Shown: positions 1 through 9,481, counted from the stretch's first letter. The stretch: 64,000 nucleotides of DNA from Polynucleobacter sp. Tro8-14-1 (GCF_018881655.1 NZ_JACVPX010000003.1:62001-126000); one strand, 5' to 3'. Notes: a model not told the origin generated them from the letters alone. Numbers and translations: made by a program.

Positions 1-126
1 TTTCGTAGTAATGAAGCCGTTCAAGCGCTTCTACCAAGCTTGGCAGCACAGGTAAACCAAGGAACTATGGCAGCTTCAGTAGCGGCAAGACGACTACTGG
101 AAGCCATGGGGCATGAATTTTTCTAA
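1..126 (+). CDS. meaB: Methylmalonyl-CoA mutase-associated GTPase, C-terminal end (partial)
   Basis: The first 126 bases read open in one frame and stop at TAA (124-126). Only 41 residues are visible, ending in the charged helix [14 protein letters not shown]. This fits the C-terminal dimerisation tail of MeaB/ArgK-type P-loop GTPases, which load and protect adenosylcobalamin-dependent methylmalonyl-CoA mutase. The call rests mainly on context: propionyl-CoA carboxylase and methylmalonyl-CoA epimerase follow directly, and MeaB usually sits between the mutase and these genes. The GTPase motifs lie outside the window, so the identity is inferred. The stop lies 10 bases before the pccB start, so the two are probably cotranscribed. 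Confidence 0.6.
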   Translation, partial: FRSNEAVQALLPSLAAQVNQGTMAASVAARRLLEAMGHEFF

Positions 127-136
127 GGAGCAGGAA

Positions 137-1669
137 ATGAAGGAAATCATTCAACAACTCGAAGCTAAGCGTGAGCTTGCTCGATTGGGTGGCGGTCAAA
201 AGCGCATCCAGGCTCAACATGCGAAGGGCAAATTAACTGCTCGTGAGCGTATTGAGCTTTTGCTTGATGCAGGCACATTTGAAGAGTGGGATATGTTTGT
301 TGAGCACCGTTGTCATGATTTTGGCATGGCCGATCAAACTGTTCCTGGCGATGGGGTTGTCACTGGTTATGGAATGATTAATGGCCGCCTGGTGTTTGTT
401 TTCTCTCAAGACTTCACCGTTTTAGGTGGCTCCTTATCAGAGGCCCATGCAGAAAAAATTTGCAAAATCATGGATCAAGCCCTCAAGGTAGGCGCTCCTG
501 TAATTGGCCTCAATGACTCTGGCGGTGCGCGTATTCAAGAGGGTGTTGCCTCGCTTGGCGGCTATGCAGAGATTTTTCAGCGCAATGTAACCGCATCCGG
601 CGTAATCCCGCAAATATCCCTGATCATGGGGCCTTCAGCTGGTGGCGCCGTATATTCCCCGGCCTTGACCGACTTCATTTTCATGGTCAAAGATAGTTCT
701 TACATGTTTGTGACGGGCCCTGAAGTAGTGAAGACCGTTACTCATGAAGATGTTACTGCTGAAGAATTAGGTGGTGCTGTAACTCACTCAACAGTATCAG
801 GTGTTTGCGATTTGGCTTTCGATAACGATGTTGATGCGATCATGATGTTGCGTCGTTTCTTTAACTACTTACCGCTCTCAAACCGTGAGAAACCACCTTT
901 GATCAAAGGTGCAAACCGAACTGAAGAGCCTGATTTTTCATTAGATACCTTGGTGCCATCCAACCCCAATCAACCTTACGATATGAAAGAGTTGATTGAG
1001 AAGATCGTGGACGACGGTGAATTCTTTGAATTACAGCCTGACTACGCAAAAAATATCGTGATTGGCTTTGCTCGTATCGAAGGTCGATCCATTGGGATTG
1101 TTGCCAATCAACCACTGATTCTGGCTGGTTGTTTGGATATCAAGGCATCCATCAAGGCTGCGCGTTTCGTGCGCTTCTGCGATGCCTTCAATATTCCGGT
1201 AGTGACTTTGGTTGACGTTCCTGGCTTTATGCCTGGCACTGCACAAGAATACGGCGGCATTATTAAACATGGTGCGAAATTGCTCTATGCGTACGCTGAT
1301 TGCACCGTGCCCAAGGTGACTTTAATTACTCGTAAAGCTTATGGTGGCGCCTATGATGTGATGGCTTCTAAGCATTTACGTGGTGACGTCAACTTTGCCT
1401 GGCCTTCAGCAGAAATTGCAGTAATGGGTCCTAAGGGGGCTGTTGAGATTATTTTCCGTGAAGAGAAATCGGATCCAGTAAAAATCACTGCACGTGAAGC
1501 TGAGTACAAGTCGAAGTTTGCCAACCCTTTTGTGGCAGGTCGTCGCGGTTACATCGATGACGTCATTCTCCCGCATGAGACCCGTAAACGGATTGCTCGT
1601 TCACTAGCGATGCTCAAAGACAAAGACTTGAAGAATCCTGCGCGTAAACACGGCAATATTCCTCTGTAA
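137..1669 (+). CDS. pccB: Propionyl-CoA carboxylase beta (carboxyltransferase) subunit
   Basis: This subunit moves the carboxyl group from biotin to propionyl-CoA, giving methylmalonyl-CoA in the cytoplasm. The 510-residue product has the usual length and both crotonase-like halves: an N-terminal CoA-binding half with the glycine-rich [19 protein letters not shown] segment, and a C-terminal half with [18 protein letters not shown] and [16 protein letters not shown] chose ATG 137 because AAGGAG lies at 125-130 with ideal spacing. An in-frame ATG at 113 would overlap the upstream gene and has no such site. The alpha subunit follows 15 bases downstream. A general acyl-CoA carboxylase is possible, but the epimerase in the operon favours propionyl-CoA. 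Confidence 0.9.
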   Translation: MKEIIQQLEAKRELARLGGGQKRIQAQHAKGKLTARERIELLLDAGTFEEWDMFVEHRCHDFGMADQTVPGDGVVTGYGMINGRLVFVFSQDFTVLGGSLSEAHAEKICKIMDQALKVGAPVIGLNDSGGARIQEGVASLGGYAEIFQRNVTASGVIPQISLIMGPSAGGAVYSPALTDFIFMVKDSSYMFVTGPEVVKTVTHEDVTAEELGGAVTHSTVSGVCDLAFDNDVDAIMMLRRFFNYLPLSNREKPPLIKGANRTEEPDFSLDTLVPSNPNQPYDMKELIEKIVDDGEFFELQPDYAKNIVIGFARIEGRSIGIVANQPLILAGCLDIKASIKAARFVRFCDAFNIPVVTLVDVPGFMPGTAQEYGGIIKHGAKLLYAYADCTVPKVTLITRKAYGGAYDVMASKHLRGDVNFAWPSAEIAVMGPKGAVEIIFREEKSDPVKITAREAEYKSKFANPFVAGRRGYIDDVILPHETRKRIARSLAMLKDKDLKNPARKHGNIPL

Positions 1670-1684
1670 AGGCGCTGATAAATT

Positions 1685-3721
1685 ATGACTACGAAAATGT
1701 TTAAGAAAATTTTAATTGCTAACCGCGGTGAGATTGCTTGCCGTGTGATGATGACCGCTAAAAAAATGGGCATCAAGACTGTAGCCGTTTACTCAGAGGC
1801 CGATAAAGAAGCGCGTCACGTTCAACTGGCAGATGAGGCTGTTTGCATCGGACCGGCACCTTCGCGTGAATCCTACTTAGTAATGGACCGAATTATTCAG
1901 GCCTGCAAAGATACCGGCGCTGAAGCGGTTCATCCTGGCTACGGCTTCTTATCGGAGAACGAGCAGTTTGCTAAGCGTTGCGAAGAAGAAGGCATTGTCT
2001 TTATTGGCCCTAAGCATCAATCGATCGCTGCTATGGGTGACAAGATTGCCTCCAAGAAGCTTGCGTTAGAAGCTAAGGTGAATACGATTCCTGGTTATAA
2101 CGAGGCCATTGATACCACTGAAGAAGCGGTCAAAATTGCTCAAGGCATTGGCTATCCTGTCATGATTAAAGCTTCGGCAGGCGGTGGTGGTAAGGGCTTG
2201 CGCGTTGCATTTAACGACAAAGAAGCTGCCGAAGGTTTTGCAGCCTGCAAAACGGAAGCGATGAACAGCTTCGGTGACGATCGTATTTTTATTGAGAAGT
2301 TTGTTGAAGGCCCGCGTCATATTGAGATTCAGGTTTTAGGCGACTCATTTGGCAATGTGGTTTATCTCAATGAGCGCGATTGCTCCATTCAGCGCCGTCA
2401 TCAAAAAGTCATTGAAGAAGCGCCTTCACCTTTTATCGATCCGGCGACTCGTAAAGCGATGGGCGAACAAGCGGTTGCATTGGCAAAAGCTGTGAACTAC
2501 CAATCCGCCGGCACAGTGGAGTTTGTGGTTGGTAAAGATAAGTCTTTCTATTTCCTAGAAATGAATACCCGTTTGCAGGTTGAGCATCCAGTGACCGAAA
2601 GTATTACTGGCCTTGACTTGGTCGAGCAGATGATTCGGGTAGCTGCAGGCGAGAAGTTGGCATTCAAGCAAGAAGATGTGAAGTTGGATGGTTGGTCGAT
2701 GGAGTGCCGTATCAACGCTGATGATCCATTCCGCAACTTCCTACCTTCAACTGGCCGTCTAGTGAAGTACCGTCCACCAGAGGCTATTAACGGAGTGCGT
2801 GTAGATACTGGCGTGTATGAGGGCGGTGAAATTCCGATGTACTACGACTCAATGATTGCTAAATTGATTGTTCACGGCAAGGATCGTACGGAAGCAATTG
2901 AAAAGATGCGCGCAGCATTGAATGATTTTGTGATTCGCGGCATTCACTCCAATATTCCATTTCAAGCGGCCCTATTGCAACACCCTCGCTTTGTAAATGG
3001 CGACTTTACAACTGGCTTTATCGCTGAAGAGTATCCAGAGGGCTTTAAAAAGGATTCTGTACAGCCCGCTGATCCGAAGCGTTTGGCAGCATTAGCCGCT
3101 TTTATGCGCTATCGCTATCTTGAGCATATCAAGATGATTGATGGTCAATTAGCTGGCCATGAAATGATCATTGCAAAGAAATTTGTAGTGGTTACTGGCA
3201 AAAAAACCGGCTCCATGAATGATCCTTATGAAGTGCCTATTCGGGTTGAGCTGAAAGACGGCATCTATTCCGTCTACATCGATGAGACTGATGGTGTGAG
3301 TCGTTATGACATTGTGAGTGACTGGCGTCCCGGGCAGATCTGTCTGCATGCGACCATTAACGGTACGCACAAGATTACTGCACAAGTAGAGCGTCGTGGC
3401 GTTAAGTATCTGTTAATTCTTGATGGCGCTCATTACGAATGTATGGTTCTGAGCCCCTTGGGAGCAGAGTTACAACGTCGTATGCCTGTCAAGTTGCCGC
3501 CAGATACTTCTAAATTAGTGATGTCTCCAATGCCAGGGCTGCTCACAAAAATTGCTGTCAAGGCTGGTGAAGCGGTTACAGCAGGTCAGAAACTAGCCTC
3601 AATTGAAGCGATGAAGATGGAAAATACGCTATCCGCTATGCAAGATGGTGTAGTTGCTGAAATCTGCGCTAAAGAGGGCGATAGCTTGGCGGTGGATCAA
3701 TTAATTATTCGCTTTGAATAA
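1685..3721 (+). CDS. pccA: Propionyl-CoA carboxylase alpha (biotin carboxylase/carrier) subunit
   Basis: This subunit carboxylates biotin with ATP and bicarbonate and carries it to PccB. The 678-residue protein contains, in order, a biotin carboxylase N-domain (KKILIANRGEIACRV), an ATP-grasp domain with the glycine loop KASAGGGGKGLRVA, a biotin carboxylase C-domain, a linker/BT region at roughly residues 500-600 typical of propionyl-CoA carboxylase alpha, and a C-terminal biotinyl domain. The biotin-accepting lysine is about residue 644 in EAMKMEN. The BT region separates it from acetyl-CoA AccC and from 3-methylcrotonyl enzymes. ATG 1685 is used; ATG 1697 (MFKKIL) is an equally plausible start because neither has a strong ribosome site. 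Confidence 0.92.
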   Translation: MTTKMFKKILIANRGEIACRVMMTAKKMGIKTVAVYSEADKEARHVQLADEAVCIGPAPSRESYLVMDRIIQACKDTGAEAVHPGYGFLSENEQFAKRCEEEGIVFIGPKHQSIAAMGDKIASKKLALEAKVNTIPGYNEAIDTTEEAVKIAQGIGYPVMIKASAGGGGKGLRVAFNDKEAAEGFAACKTEAMNSFGDDRIFIEKFVEGPRHIEIQVLGDSFGNVVYLNERDCSIQRRHQKVIEEAPSPFIDPATRKAMGEQAVALAKAVNYQSAGTVEFVVGKDKSFYFLEMNTRLQVEHPVTESITGLDLVEQMIRVAAGEKLAFKQEDVKLDGWSMECRINADDPFRNFLPSTGRLVKYRPPEAINGVRVDTGVYEGGEIPMYYDSMIAKLIVHGKDRTEAIEKMRAALNDFVIRGIHSNIPFQAALLQHPRFVNGDFTTGFIAEEYPEGFKKDSVQPADPKRLAALAAFMRYRYLEHIKMIDGQLAGHEMIIAKKFVVVTGKKTGSMNDPYEVPIRVELKDGIYSVYIDETDGVSRYDIVSDWRPGQICLHATINGTHKITAQVERRGVKYLLILDGAHYECMVLSPLGAELQRRMPVKLPPDTSKLVMSPMPGLLTKIAVKAGEAVTAGQKLASIEAMKMENTLSAMQDGVVAEICAKEGDSLAVDQLIIRFE

Positions 3722-3735
3722 ATAGGTAAATGACT

Positions 3736-4203
3736 ATGAGCACAAAGCCATTTAAGATTTTAGGTATTCAGCAAATCGCCATAGGCGGTGAGAACAAAAA
3801 TCGACTAAAGAAGTTGTGGATCGATATGCTCGGATTTGAATACAAAAGTACTTTTGTCTCTGAGCGTGAAAACGTGGATGAAGATATTTGTGCGATTGGT
3901 TCTGGTGCCCATGAGATTGAAGTCGATCTGATGCAGCCATTTGATATTGAAAAGAAACCAGCTGTACATCAAACACCTTTAAATCATATTGGTTTATGGG
4001 TGGATGACTTGCCTAAAGCGGTCGAGTGGCTCTCAGCTAATGGCCTTCGATTCGCTCCAGGTGGTATCCGCAAGGGTGCTGCTGGCTACGACATCACCTT
4101 TGTCCATCCCAAGGGGAATGACGAGTTCCCAATAAGCGGTGAAGGGGTGCTCATTGAGTTGGTACAAGCGCCACCCGAGGTGATTGCTGGATTGAGTTCA
4201 TAA
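3736..4203 (+). CDS. mce: Methylmalonyl-CoA epimerase (VOC family)
   Basis: This enzyme interconverts (S)- and (R)-methylmalonyl-CoA so that the carboxylase product can enter the mutase. The product of about 155 residues is one vicinal-oxygen-chelate protein with two beta-alpha-beta modules. Visible features are an N-terminal IQQIAIGG metal-side strand, the central [11 protein letters not shown] strand carrying a likely metal histidine, an FVHPKG segment, and the terminal [11 protein letters not shown] with the metal glutamate. It is the last gene of the meaB-pccB-pccA group, 14 bases after pccA, which gives the specificity; the fold alone would only support a glyoxalase-family label. ATG 3736 has AGG at better spacing than the in-frame ATG at 3730. 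Confidence 0.82.
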   Translation: MSTKPFKILGIQQIAIGGENKNRLKKLWIDMLGFEYKSTFVSERENVDEDICAIGSGAHEIEVDLMQPFDIEKKPAVHQTPLNHIGLWVDDLPKAVEWLSANGLRFAPGGIRKGAAGYDITFVHPKGNDEFPISGEGVLIELVQAPPEVIAGLSS

Positions 4204-4235
4204 TTTGGTTTTGTAATTAGCAAATAGGGTTCAAA

Positions 4236-4940
4236 TTGGCAAATATATTGGCCATCGACACCTCTTCAGCGTGGTGTTCGGTGGCTTTATCTTTAGGTGA
4301 TAAAGCACCAGAGTTCAGGCATGAAGCTGTTTCAGCGGGCGCCAGCCAACTGCTATTGCCCTGGGTTGAGTCACTACTAGCTAATGCAAAACTGTCTTTA
4401 AAAGATCTTGATGCTATTGCCGTTGGTATTGGACCAGGCGCATTCACGGGAGTTAGATTGGGTGTGGCGGTAGTGCAGGGCCTCGCTATTTCAAACAATC
4501 TGCCAGTCATATCAGTTTGTAGCTTAGATGCAATAGCTGCGCAAATCACAAGCGCCGAGATTTATAAAAAGACCAAGCCTCAACGCTTCATGATTGCCGT
4601 TGATGCACGCATGGAAGAGATTTATTGGGCGAACTATGAGTCTCAAGCTACTCAATTACCAAAACGCGTGAGTGATATCTACCTTACAAAGCCTGAAGAT
4701 CTTAATTTTGATGGCGTGCAACTCATGGCAGGTAGCGCTTTAAATGCTTACAGCAGTCGTATGCCGATATTTGATGGCCCTAAGGATGTCGATATCTCAA
4801 TCTCTGCATTGGGTGTTTTAGAGTGTGCTAAACAATCGTTTAAAGAAGGTTTACAGGAAGGTGTTCGACTGCTTGAGCCAATGTATGTGCGGAATAAAGT
4901 GGCATTTACTACTGCAGAGCGCGAAGGGAGGATGAGGTAA
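4236..4940 (+). CDS. tsaB: tRNA threonylcarbamoyladenosine biosynthesis protein TsaB
   Basis: TsaB partners TsaD and TsaE in making the t6A modification at position 37 of ANN-decoding tRNAs. The 234-residue protein has the ASKHA-fold start ILAIDTSSAWCSVALSL and the signature GIGPGAFTGVRLG near residues 67-79, and has the family length. It starts at TTG 4236, with AGGG at 4226-4229 about six bases ahead; no ATG lies upstream in frame near the conserved N-terminus. Its stop overlaps the rimI start by one base (TAATG), implying translational coupling. The tsaB-rimI pairing is common in proteobacteria. Confidence 0.92.
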   Translation: MANILAIDTSSAWCSVALSLGDKAPEFRHEAVSAGASQLLLPWVESLLANAKLSLKDLDAIAVGIGPGAFTGVRLGVAVVQGLAISNNLPVISVCSLDAIAAQITSAEIYKKTKPQRFMIAVDARMEEIYWANYESQATQLPKRVSDIYLTKPEDLNFDGVQLMAGSALNAYSSRMPIFDGPKDVDISISALGVLECAKQSFKEGLQEGVRLLEPMYVRNKVAFTTAEREGRMR

Positions 4941-5470
4941 TGTCCGATAGTTCCTCTGGGAAAGGGGCTGCAGAGCTCTCGTTCATGCCAATGCAAGCTG
5001 CCGACTTGGATGAAGTTCTCAAGATAGAGTCCGTCTCGCACATTCACCCTTGGACAAAGGGTAATTTTTCTGATTCTTTGGCTGCTGGACATTGGGCCTA
5101 TTGCATTCGCCCGCAAGTAGACCAAATGGTAAAGGGTAGTTATTTGGATCCAGCAGTGCTTTGGGCGTACTGCATTCTCTTTCCTGCGGTAGATGAGTTA
5201 CACCTGCTCAATATTACGGTGTCGCCCCATTTGCGTAAACTTGGTTTGGGCCAAAGAATGATGGCTGCGATTGAGGGTGTGGCAGCCCAACAAAAAATGC
5301 CCCGCATTATTTTGGAGGTAAGGCCAACCAATTTAGCTGCGGTATCGCTCTATCAAAAATTGGGGTACGAACAAATCGGTGTTCGTAAAAACTACTACCC
5401 AGCTAATCCAGAGACTGGATCTCGTGAGGATGCGCTCGTTATGGCCAAATCGATTAAGCTAGAGCCATGA
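4940..5470 (+). CDS. rimI: Ribosomal protein S18 alanine N-acetyltransferase
   Basis: RimI is a GNAT enzyme that acetylates the N-terminal alanine of ribosomal protein S18 using acetyl-CoA. The 176 residues show the GNAT acetyl-CoA loop in TVSPHLRKLGLGQRMM (R-x-x-G-x-G) and the C-terminal GNAT block RPTNLAAVSLYQKLGY followed by KNYYP, typical of RimI. It is somewhat longer than E. coli RimI because of a short insertion around residues 55-70 (QVDQMVKGSYLD). The start overlaps the tsaB stop and its own stop overlaps the next ATG by four bases, so tsaB, rimI and the following gene form one coupled operon. Confidence 0.93.
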   Translation: MSDSSSGKGAAELSFMPMQAADLDEVLKIESVSHIHPWTKGNFSDSLAAGHWAYCIRPQVDQMVKGSYLDPAVLWAYCILFPAVDELHLLNITVSPHLRKLGLGQRMMAAIEGVAAQQKMPRIILEVRPTNLAAVSLYQKLGYEQIGVRKNYYPANPETGSREDALVMAKSIKLEP

Positions 5471-5991
5471 CCAATACACATTCAGCCTTCTTAAAAGAAA
5501 TGGGCATCACCGAATGGACTTCCCGGGATGTTGTACAAGCGACAGCCTTAGTATCCGAACAGACTAACGCTCAAGCCTCTCCTGAAGTTGCACATTCAAC
5601 CCCAAGAATTAGCTATGGAATGTGGTGGTTTTTTGGTAACGAACCACAGGGCGATGCGCAAATCTTGTTCCAAAATATGATTCGTGTATTGGGGCTGGCT
5701 AAAAATGAGTGGGCTTGGAAAAATCCAAGTCAGAGTCTGAGTCAGTTGAGCGCCCCTGAAATGCCTGTTGTAGCAATTGCCTTCGGTGGACCTACTGCTC
5801 AAAAAATCACTGGAGAAAGGGATCCATTGCCGCAGTTGCGCGAAACGGTTTTAGCTTTAAATACTGGCAATGAGGAAGAGATTCCAGTGATTGCTACTTT
5901 TGAACTCAATCAAGTACTTGCAAAACCAAACGATAAAGCGTTGCTCTGGCAGGATCTGTTGTTAGCGAGATCTGTTCTGCAAAACAGTTGA
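5467..5991 (+). CDS. Candidate DNA polymerase III psi subunit (HolD-like), UDG-like fold
   Basis: The 174-residue protein begins with FLKEMGITEW (residues 8-17). This resembles the N-terminal LGITQW peptide of E. coli psi (from memory), the segment that contacts the clamp-loader collar. The rest is laid out like family-4 uracil-DNA glycosylases: a WWFFGNEPQGDA segment, a VVAIAFGGPTAQKI strand, and TFELNQVLAKPNDKALLWQDLLLA where a glycosylase would carry the HPxxLLR motif and a similar terminal helix. There is no cysteine anywhere, so no Fe-S cluster, and the catalytic histidine motif is missing. It overlaps rimI by four bases; in E. coli holD also neighbours rimI. The psi assignment is inference. 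The alternative is a degenerate UDG paralogue. Confidence 0.55.
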   Translation: MTNTHSAFLKEMGITEWTSRDVVQATALVSEQTNAQASPEVAHSTPRISYGMWWFFGNEPQGDAQILFQNMIRVLGLAKNEWAWKNPSQSLSQLSAPEMPVVAIAFGGPTAQKITGERDPLPQLRETVLALNTGNEEEIPVIATFELNQVLAKPNDKALLWQDLLLARSVLQNS

Positions 5992-6011
5992 TGTAAGCAT
6001 AAGCAAGCCTA

Positions 6012-7328
6012 TTACTTATGTTCGCCGATCAGGTGCATGGAGTCATACTCCGCTTGATTCCTGGCGTGGCGTTTAATCACTAGCCACATAATTAGGCTAA
6101 CAATTAAACCAAATCCGATAATCACAAATTGAACTGGTATATCTAGCCAGATCAGCAGAGAATAAACTAGCAACATCACTAAAACAGAAATGTTTTCGTT
6201 AAAGTTTTGTACTGCAATGGAGTGGCCTGCAGACATCAGGACGTGACCACGATGTTGCAACAAGGCATTCATTGGTACTACAAAGTAGCCAGCTAACCAG
6301 CCTACTAAGATCAATAAAAAATAAGCAGGCAATAAGCTTAGGGATATCTGAAACTTACCCACTGTAAGGATGCTTGTATTGGGAAGCATATCTGAGTTAT
6401 AGACTGCCATGATGCAGACTACTAGGCCCATAGCAATGCCATAGGGTAATACCTCTAGCGATTTACGAAGCGGAATACGCCAAGCAGCATAAACAGCGCC
6501 ACCGGCAACGCCTACAGCGGAAATGGCTTGCAAAATAGCCCCCTGGGATAGGTTCATATGCAAAGCCACTTGCGCCCACTTAATGACAATGAATTGAAGA
6601 GTTGCACCAGCACCCCAAAACAAGGTTGTTACCGCTAGGGAGATTTGACCTAAGCGATCATTCCAGAGCGTCTTAAAGCAAATGGCAAAGTCTTTGACCA
6701 ATTCAATTGGATTGGTTTTCTGGGAAACGTAACGTGCGCCAGTATCTGGAATCTTTAGGTTGATGAGTGCGGCAACAACATAAATCATCATGATGATCAG
6801 AATTGCCGACTCGGCTGGCGTATCAATGCCAGTATCAAATGTAGGCATGTCTAGGGCCAAGAGGCTTTGAGATACCGTGCTACTAATCAGTACGCCACCT
6901 AAAACGGTGCCTAAAATGATTGAGCTTACCGTTAATCCCTCGATCCAACCATTGGCTGCAACTAATTTTTCAGGAGGTAGAAGTTCGGTCAGAATCCCGT
7001 ATTTAGCTGGCGAGTAAGCAGCGGCACCTAGGCCGACGATGGCATAGGCCATTAAAGGATGGCTACCGAACAACATGGTCACGCAGCCAACAAACTTAAT
7101 GGTATTGGTAATAAACATGACATTACCCTTGGGTCGGGAGTCTGCAAAGGCTCCAACAAAGGCTGCTAGAAGAACGTAGGACAATACAAAGAACAATTTG
7201 AGCAACGGCGTCATCCAGGCCGGAGCTTGAAGCTGGGCCAAGAGCGCAATAGCGGCAATTAGGAGAGCATTATCGGCAAGCGACGAAAAAAATTGCGCCG
7301 CCATAATGATGTAAAAGCTACGGTTCAT
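6012..7328 (-). CDS. lplT: Lysophospholipid transporter LplT (MFS)
   Basis: This 438-residue major facilitator has about twelve hydrophobic segments and the LplT-style opening MNRSFYIIMAAQFFSSLADNA. LplT flips lysophospholipids across the inner membrane for re-acylation. Conserved internal blocks include FADSRPKGNVMFITN in loop 2-3 and AYSPAKYGILTELLPPEKLVAANGW. No Aas acyltransferase gene is adjacent, unlike E. coli lplT-aas. It is divergent from alr: the start codons lie 50 bases apart and must share that promoter interval. The gene ends 20 bases from the end of the psi-like gene, so the two are convergent with no obvious T-tailed hairpin between. Confidence 0.88.
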   Translation of the reverse strand: MNRSFYIIMAAQFFSSLADNALLIAAIALLAQLQAPAWMTPLLKLFFVLSYVLLAAFVGAFADSRPKGNVMFITNTIKFVGCVTMLFGSHPLMAYAIVGLGAAAYSPAKYGILTELLPPEKLVAANGWIEGLTVSSIILGTVLGGVLISSTVSQSLLALDMPTFDTGIDTPAESAILIIMMIYVVAALINLKIPDTGARYVSQKTNPIELVKDFAICFKTLWNDRLGQISLAVTTLFWGAGATLQFIVIKWAQVALHMNLSQGAILQAISAVGVAGGAVYAAWRIPLRKSLEVLPYGIAMGLVVCIMAVYNSDMLPNTSILTVGKFQISLSLLPAYFLLILVGWLAGYFVVPMNALLQHRGHVLMSAGHSIAVQNFNENISVLVMLLVYSLLIWLDIPVQFVIIGFGLIVSLIMWLVIKRHARNQAEYDSMHLIGEHK

Positions 7329-7378
7329 TCGTACAATCTAGTCATTACTGCAATTAAAGCATGAAAGGAGGGGTGAAA

Positions 7379-8494
7379 ATGGGTGATTCAGCTAACGGCC
7401 TGATTAATAGACCAATTTTGGCATCTATTGATACTGCCGCCTTTCGGCATAATTTAAACCGAGTTCGGGAATTGGCGCCAGAATCCAAAATCTGGTCTGT
7501 CATCAAAGCTCGAGCCTATGGTCATTGTTTTGAGGCTGCATTAAAGGGGCTGTCCTCTACGGATGGCTTTGCCTTGTTAGATATACAGGACGCTGCCTGG
7601 TTAAGGGAGCACGGCTGGCAAGGGCGCATCCTCCTTTTAGAGGGTTTATTTCATGAAAATGAGCTAAGCCGAGCGGAAGATTTAGCATGCGACCTCGTGG
7701 TCCACTGTGATGCTCAAGTAGATTGGCTGGAGCGATTTAAAGGTAAAAACCATAAGCCTTTAAGTGTCTTTCTAAAGATGAATACCGGTATGAATCGCTT
7801 GGGATTTAAGCCCGAAATATATCGAACTGTTTTTCATCGCTTGCATGCAACTGGTTATCACATGCACCACATGACCCATTTTGCCAATGCTGATCAAGTG
7901 GATCAGTTACCCTCAGTTGGAGGTCAACAAGAGTTATTTAATGAAACGATTGCTGGTCTAGAAGGTGCAACATCACTAGCAAACTCTGCAGCTATTTTGT
8001 GGCATCGCAACGCCTTAGGCGATTGGGTGCGCCCAGGCATCATGCTCTATGGCGCATCACCAACAGGACTGCATGCTGATATTGAGCATGCCAATCTCAG
8101 GGCGGTCATGCAACTTCATAGTGAAATTATTGATATTCAAGAACTTCAAAAAGGGGATCGCATTGGTTACGGCGGTCGTTATGAGGCACCTAATGCCATG
8201 CGTATCGGCATTGTGGCTTGTGGCTATGCTGATGGGTATCCACGTCATGCTAAAGATGGCACGCCAGTTTGGGTTGGCAATCGTAATCATGGGATCATTT
8301 GCCCTCTGGTTGGAAGAGTCTCTATGGATATGCTGGCGATTGATTTAAGCAATGCGCCAAATGCAGGCATCGGTAGCGTAGTTCAACTCTGGGGTGACAA
8401 AGTTCCAGTCGATGATGTGGCGCAAATGAGTGGAACCATTGGTTATGAGTTGCTTTGTGCTGTGGCGCCTAGGGTTCCTGTTGAGATCCAGTAG
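7379..8494 (+). CDS. alr: Alanine racemase
   Basis: This PLP enzyme converts L-alanine to D-alanine for peptidoglycan. The 371-residue protein has the PLP-lysine loop SVIKARAYGH (Lys43), a TIM-barrel body, the region GDRIGYGGRYEA carrying the second catalytic tyrosine, and the C-terminal beta-domain motif GRVSMDMLAIDL. The usual consensus at the lysine is KANAYGH, so the R after KA is a mild variant. ATG 7379 is chosen because AAGGAG at 7365-7370 lies eight bases upstream; an in-frame ATG at 7361 sits before that site. The gene is followed by a strong bidirectional terminator. Confidence 0.95.
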   Translation: MGDSANGLINRPILASIDTAAFRHNLNRVRELAPESKIWSVIKARAYGHCFEAALKGLSSTDGFALLDIQDAAWLREHGWQGRILLLEGLFHENELSRAEDLACDLVVHCDAQVDWLERFKGKNHKPLSVFLKMNTGMNRLGFKPEIYRTVFHRLHATGYHMHHMTHFANADQVDQLPSVGGQQELFNETIAGLEGATSLANSAAILWHRNALGDWVRPGIMLYGASPTGLHADIEHANLRAVMQLHSEIIDIQELQKGDRIGYGGRYEAPNAMRIGIVACGYADGYPRHAKDGTPVWVGNRNHGIICPLVGRVSMDMLAIDLSNAPNAGIGSVVQLWGDKVPVDDVAQMSGTIGYELLCAVAPRVPVEIQ

Positions 8495-8525
8495 ATAAAG
8501 AAAATGCCAAGCCAGTAAATAAAAA

Positions 8526-8548
8526 ATCCTCCACAGCGGAGGATTTTT
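8526..8548. terminator. Bidirectional rho-independent terminator between alr and bamD
   Basis: ATCCTCC (8526-8532) pairs with GGAGGAT (8538-8544) around the loop ACAGC. It is preceded by an A run (8521-8526) and followed by a T run (8544-8548), so it can end alr on the plus strand and bamD on the minus strand. Confidence 0.9.
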
Positions 8549-8566
8549 GTTGATATTGAAACAATC

Positions 8567-9481
8567 TTACTTATTCCAGAACTGCCACCATCTGCGTTCT
8601 TTTTGAACACGTTGACCGGTGATCATCATTTGACTGTCTGGGAAGTTTAATTTGAAGACGCGGGCTGAATCATTGCTTAGTTCAACCATGCCGAGCTTCT
8701 CATAAGACTTGGTGAGAATGTAGAGCGCCTCTTCAACTGCAGGTGCGCGATCGTAATCACGTATAACTAGCTGAGCGCGATTGGCTGCGGCCAGATAGGC
8801 ACCACGTTGATAATAAAAGCGCGCAACAATCACATCCGCCTCAGCAAGAGAATTCACTATATAGCGCATGCGATCTAATGCATCTGGAGCGTACTTGCTG
8901 TCTGGGAAACGATCCACTACTACTTTGAACGACTCAAAAGCTTCTTTAGCAGCTTTAGGGTCTCGCTCACTGAGGTCCTGGCCAGTAAAATTGCCAAGCC
9001 ATCCCAAGTCATCATTAAAGGTAATGAGTCCTTTTAAGTAATAAGCGTAATCTAGACTTTCGCTACCTTGATGTAATTTAATAAAGCGATCAATCGCAAC
9101 CAGTGCTTGAGTTTGTTCTTGCGCTTTCCAGTAGCAATAAGCAGAGTTAATTTGTGCTTGTTGTGAATAGGGACCGAAAGGAAAGCGTGCCTCTAATTTT
9201 TCAAAGTACTTGCCGCACTTAGCAAAGTCAGCATCATTGAGTTTGTCAGTGGCTTCAGAATAGAGTTTTGCCTCTGACCAGATGTCTGTGTCATCTTTGC
9301 TGCCATCGCTACCTGCGCATCCACCCAAAAGCATTAATGCGAACACGAAGGCTAAAAGCAGGGCAAATGGAGTGCCACTTATATGGAAGCTCTTTTTTTG
9401 TGAGGAAGAATTCCCAGCAAGCCTTAAACTGGCGTCTGATATTACGTCGGACATAACTGAAAGGCTCTCTAAGCGTGGCAT
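8567..9481 (-). CDS. bamD: Outer membrane assembly lipoprotein BamD
   Basis: BamD is the essential TPR lipoprotein of the BAM complex that inserts outer-membrane proteins. The 304-residue product has a hydrophobic segment ending in the lipobox LLGGC (Cys55), then TPR-type helices (LYSEATDKLNDADFAKCGKYFEKLEARFPFGPY and related blocks; only partly quoted here would be needed to recognise it), including YPDSKYAPDA-like repeats (FPDSKYAPDALDRM). The 54 residues before the lipobox are long for a lipoprotein signal. ATG 9481 has AGGAG nine bases upstream, whereas ATG 9454 would give a shorter leader. With ATG 9481 the gene overlaps the 5' end of rluD by seven bases head-to-head. Confidence 0.9.
   Translation of the reverse strand: MPRLESLSVMSDVISDASLRLAGNSSSQKKSFHISGTPFALLLAFVFALMLLGGCAGSDGSKDDTDIWSEAKLYSEATDKLNDADFAKCGKYFEKLEARFPFGPYSQQAQINSAYCYWKAQEQTQALVAIDRFIKLHQGSESLDYAYYLKGLITFNDDLGWLGNFTGQDLSERDPKAAKEAFESFKVVVDRFPDSKYAPDALDRMRYIVNSLAEADVIVARFYYQRGAYLAAANRAQLVIRDYDRAPAVEEALYILTKSYEKLGMVELSNDSARVFKLNFPDSQMMITGQRVQKERRWWQFWNK

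Noticed and set aside
5467..5991. Simple annotation as uracil-DNA glycosylase
   Set aside because: No cysteines for the Fe-S cluster and no HPxxLLR-type motif, so the enzymatic label would mislead.
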